From Comamonas sp. BIGb0152 (GTDB lineage Bacteria; Pseudomonadota; Gammaproteobacteria; Burkholderiales; Burkholderiaceae_C): a stretch of 64,000 nucleotides of DNA. Positions 62,815 through 64,000 of this stretch are shown here, piece by piece. The position numbers and the translations under genes were made by a program. Numbering within the stretch: position 1 is the first letter of the stretch; the number at the start of each line of letters is the position of its first letter. The DNA is taken from the NCBI RefSeq assembly GCF_024809975.1, contig NZ_JANUDY010000002.1:434001-498000 (forward strand). Direction: 5' to 3'. Under the pieces are notes generated by a model. The model saw nothing but the letters and a program-made list of their open reading frames with translations. It was not told the origin of the DNA and made no database searches.

Positions 62815-64000
62815 CTAGGGCTTGATGGCCCAAAACTCCATACGCAGGCCTGGAAAATCCCCCGCCACATGCATGGCAACACCGCCAGAGCGCTCCAGTT
62901 GGCCCCAGAGCTCATGGGTGGTATCGAGCTGGAAATAGTTGTAGTTGGCGTGGTAGGGAAGCTCGCGCGGCGCAATGGGCATGGGCTGCAGCCGCACGCC
63001 CGGCAGGTGCAGATTGACCAAATCGCGTATCTTCTCAACCGGGCCGATCTTGACCTGCGTCGGAAACCGCGTACGCACCACATCGGTGGGCAGATCGGCA
63101 AACACCGCCAACACAAAGCTGGCCTGTTTCACCAAGCTAGGATCAGGGATCATCCCTACGCGCACTCCGTATTGGCGCTCATGCAACTCGATCGGAATGG
63201 CGTTCTGCTCCAGAACCATCGACAGAGAACGCCGGATGTCATTCACCACCACCTCAAAAGGCTGGCTGGGCGCATCATGGTCGTACACCGGGTAGACGAT
63301 GGGGCGGCGCTGCTCGCGCGTGAACGTGGAAAGCTCGCCAGCGAGCTCCAGCAAATGGCCGTATATGCGTTCAGGATGCAGGATCTGGTGATCGCGCAGA
63401 TGCGTGATTTTGGGCTGCCAGCGATTGATGATATTGAGCATCATGAAATCACCAACCTCGGCGATCCCACCCCGCCCAGGCTGCTGCACACGCATGGCCA
63501 GGGCCTCAGCCCGTTGCAGCAGCAAGCCTGCAATATCGTCCACCATGGCATGCAGCAAGCGGCTTTGTCCATAGGCGATCGAGGGTGGAATAAAACGCGC
63601 ATCCAACACCACCGTACCGTCATTGCGCCGCTCCGCCACATGCACCGCACCCAAGCGCAGCCAGCTGTCGCTGAGATCAGCGGCCGCAATGAGTTGCGCT
63701 CGCATGTGCGCCACTTGTGCGAGCGCTGGCTCCCCTGCTCCCTCGTTGGAATCGACTAATTCAGCGTCCTCAGCGGTATAGCGGGCCAGTGCCTGGGCAT
63801 TGGTAAAACCCAGCTCGGTGGCGGATGCCCGCCGCATGGGCAGCGCCAAATAGATAAGCTCATCCTTGCAGGCCTTGTCGACTTCGAAAGGCTCGACACC
63901 CACATCCTGCCCAGGAAAGCTAAACGGGGTGCCATCTGGAAAAACCCCCACAGCACTGAGCAAAGCAATCTTGCCCAGCGCGAGGGCCTCGACATCCAGT
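62815..64000 (-). CDS. tssK: Type VI secretion baseplate protein TssK (N-terminus outside window)
   Basis: The frame is open to the right window edge; the visible about 395 residues are TssK without its first about 50. The part seen begins LDVEALALGKIA and continues VGVFPDGTPFSFPGQ, the usual TssK N-domain, and goes on with YLALPMRRASATE, RFIPPSIAYGQSRLLHAMVDDIAGLLLQRAEAL, and the C-terminal PYHANYNYFQLDTTHELWGQLERSGG...FWAIKP. TssK joins the baseplate to the membrane complex. It is transcribed toward tssL, 197 bp further on; that gap has no obvious promoter or terminator. Confidence 0.95.
   Translation of the reverse strand, partial: LDVEALALGKIALLSAVGVFPDGTPFSFPGQDVGVEPFEVDKACKDELIYLALPMRRASATELGFTNAQALARYTAEDAELVDSNEGAGEPALAQVAHMRAQLIAAADLSDSWLRLGAVHVAERRNDGTVVLDARFIPPSIAYGQSRLLHAMVDDIAGLLLQRAEALAMRVQQPGRGGIAEVGDFMMLNIINRWQPKITHLRDHQILHPERIYGHLLELAGELSTFTREQRRPIVYPVYDHDAPSQPFEVVVNDIRRSLSMVLEQNAIPIELHERQYGVRVGMIPDPSLVKQASFVLAVFADLPTDVVRTRFPTQVKIGPVEKIRDLVNLHLPGVRLQPMPIAPRELPYHANYNYFQLDTTHELWGQLERSGGVAMHVAGDFPGLRMEFWAIKP

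Overview
The window is about 64 kb of gene-dense, high-GC bacterial chromosome. It most probably comes from a Comamonadaceae betaproteobacterium, and Comamonas is my best guess. The support is a Bug-type tripartite-tricarboxylate receptor, the cluster yebC-purD-hemF-rsfS-rlmH-maf-rng, a CysB-like regulator beside a small CbiX chelatase, and a hairpin repeat of a kind I associate with this family. No rRNA, CRISPR array, prophage or insertion sequence is visible. One tRNA gene is present.

Layout. 1-6.5 kb: the end of a 2-hydroxyacid dehydrogenase gene, a Bug receptor, a membrane-anchored retropepsin-like protease, a small unknown protein, upp, a PLP-dependent ammonia-lyase, and an amino-acid ABC receptor and permease without an ATPase gene. 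6.5-15 kb: yjgR, then the housekeeping run yebC-purD-hemF-rsfS-rlmH-maf-rng. nadD, which I expect between hemF and rsfS, is not there. 15-18 kb: an aminotransferase, a CysB-type regulator and a sirohydrochlorin chelatase-like gene. 18-24 kb: a complete three-gene RND efflux operon. 24-41.5 kb: mixed metabolism and transport, including a ferredoxin-NADP reductase-like flavoprotein, GNATs, pdxH, sodC, two LysR/transporter pairs, tex, a long AI-2E-family protein, dkgB and small secreted or membrane proteins. 41.5-50 kb: a lipoprotein gamma-glutamyltransferase convergent with a phosphonate cluster (phnS-phnT-phnU, a FAD oxidoreductase, phnX).

50-54 kb: an RNase H-like gene, then a divergent pair made of a KfrA_N coiled-coil DNA-binding protein and a tyrosine recombinase. 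Their 103-bp AT-rich intergenic region holds a 14-bp inverted repeat (12 of 14 positions matching) around a 7-bp spacer, as expected of a tyrosine-recombinase crossover site, and next to it a 10-bp direct repeat spaced 21 bp. The arrangement recalls the TnpS/TnpT resolution module of Tn4651-type transposons, but no transposase is present. This is the best candidate for an undescribed system. A membrane acyltransferase-like gene and tRNA-Pro(UGG) follow.

54.4-64 kb: part of a type VI secretion locus on the minus strand, in transcription order tssK (cut by the window end), tssL, tssM, tagF, a Ser/Thr kinase and a lipoprotein. tssM carries an exact 20-bp tandem duplication that shifts the frame after about 100 codons. 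Removing one copy restores a continuous protein of about 1,202 residues, so the gene is switched off, recently broken, or wrongly assembled.
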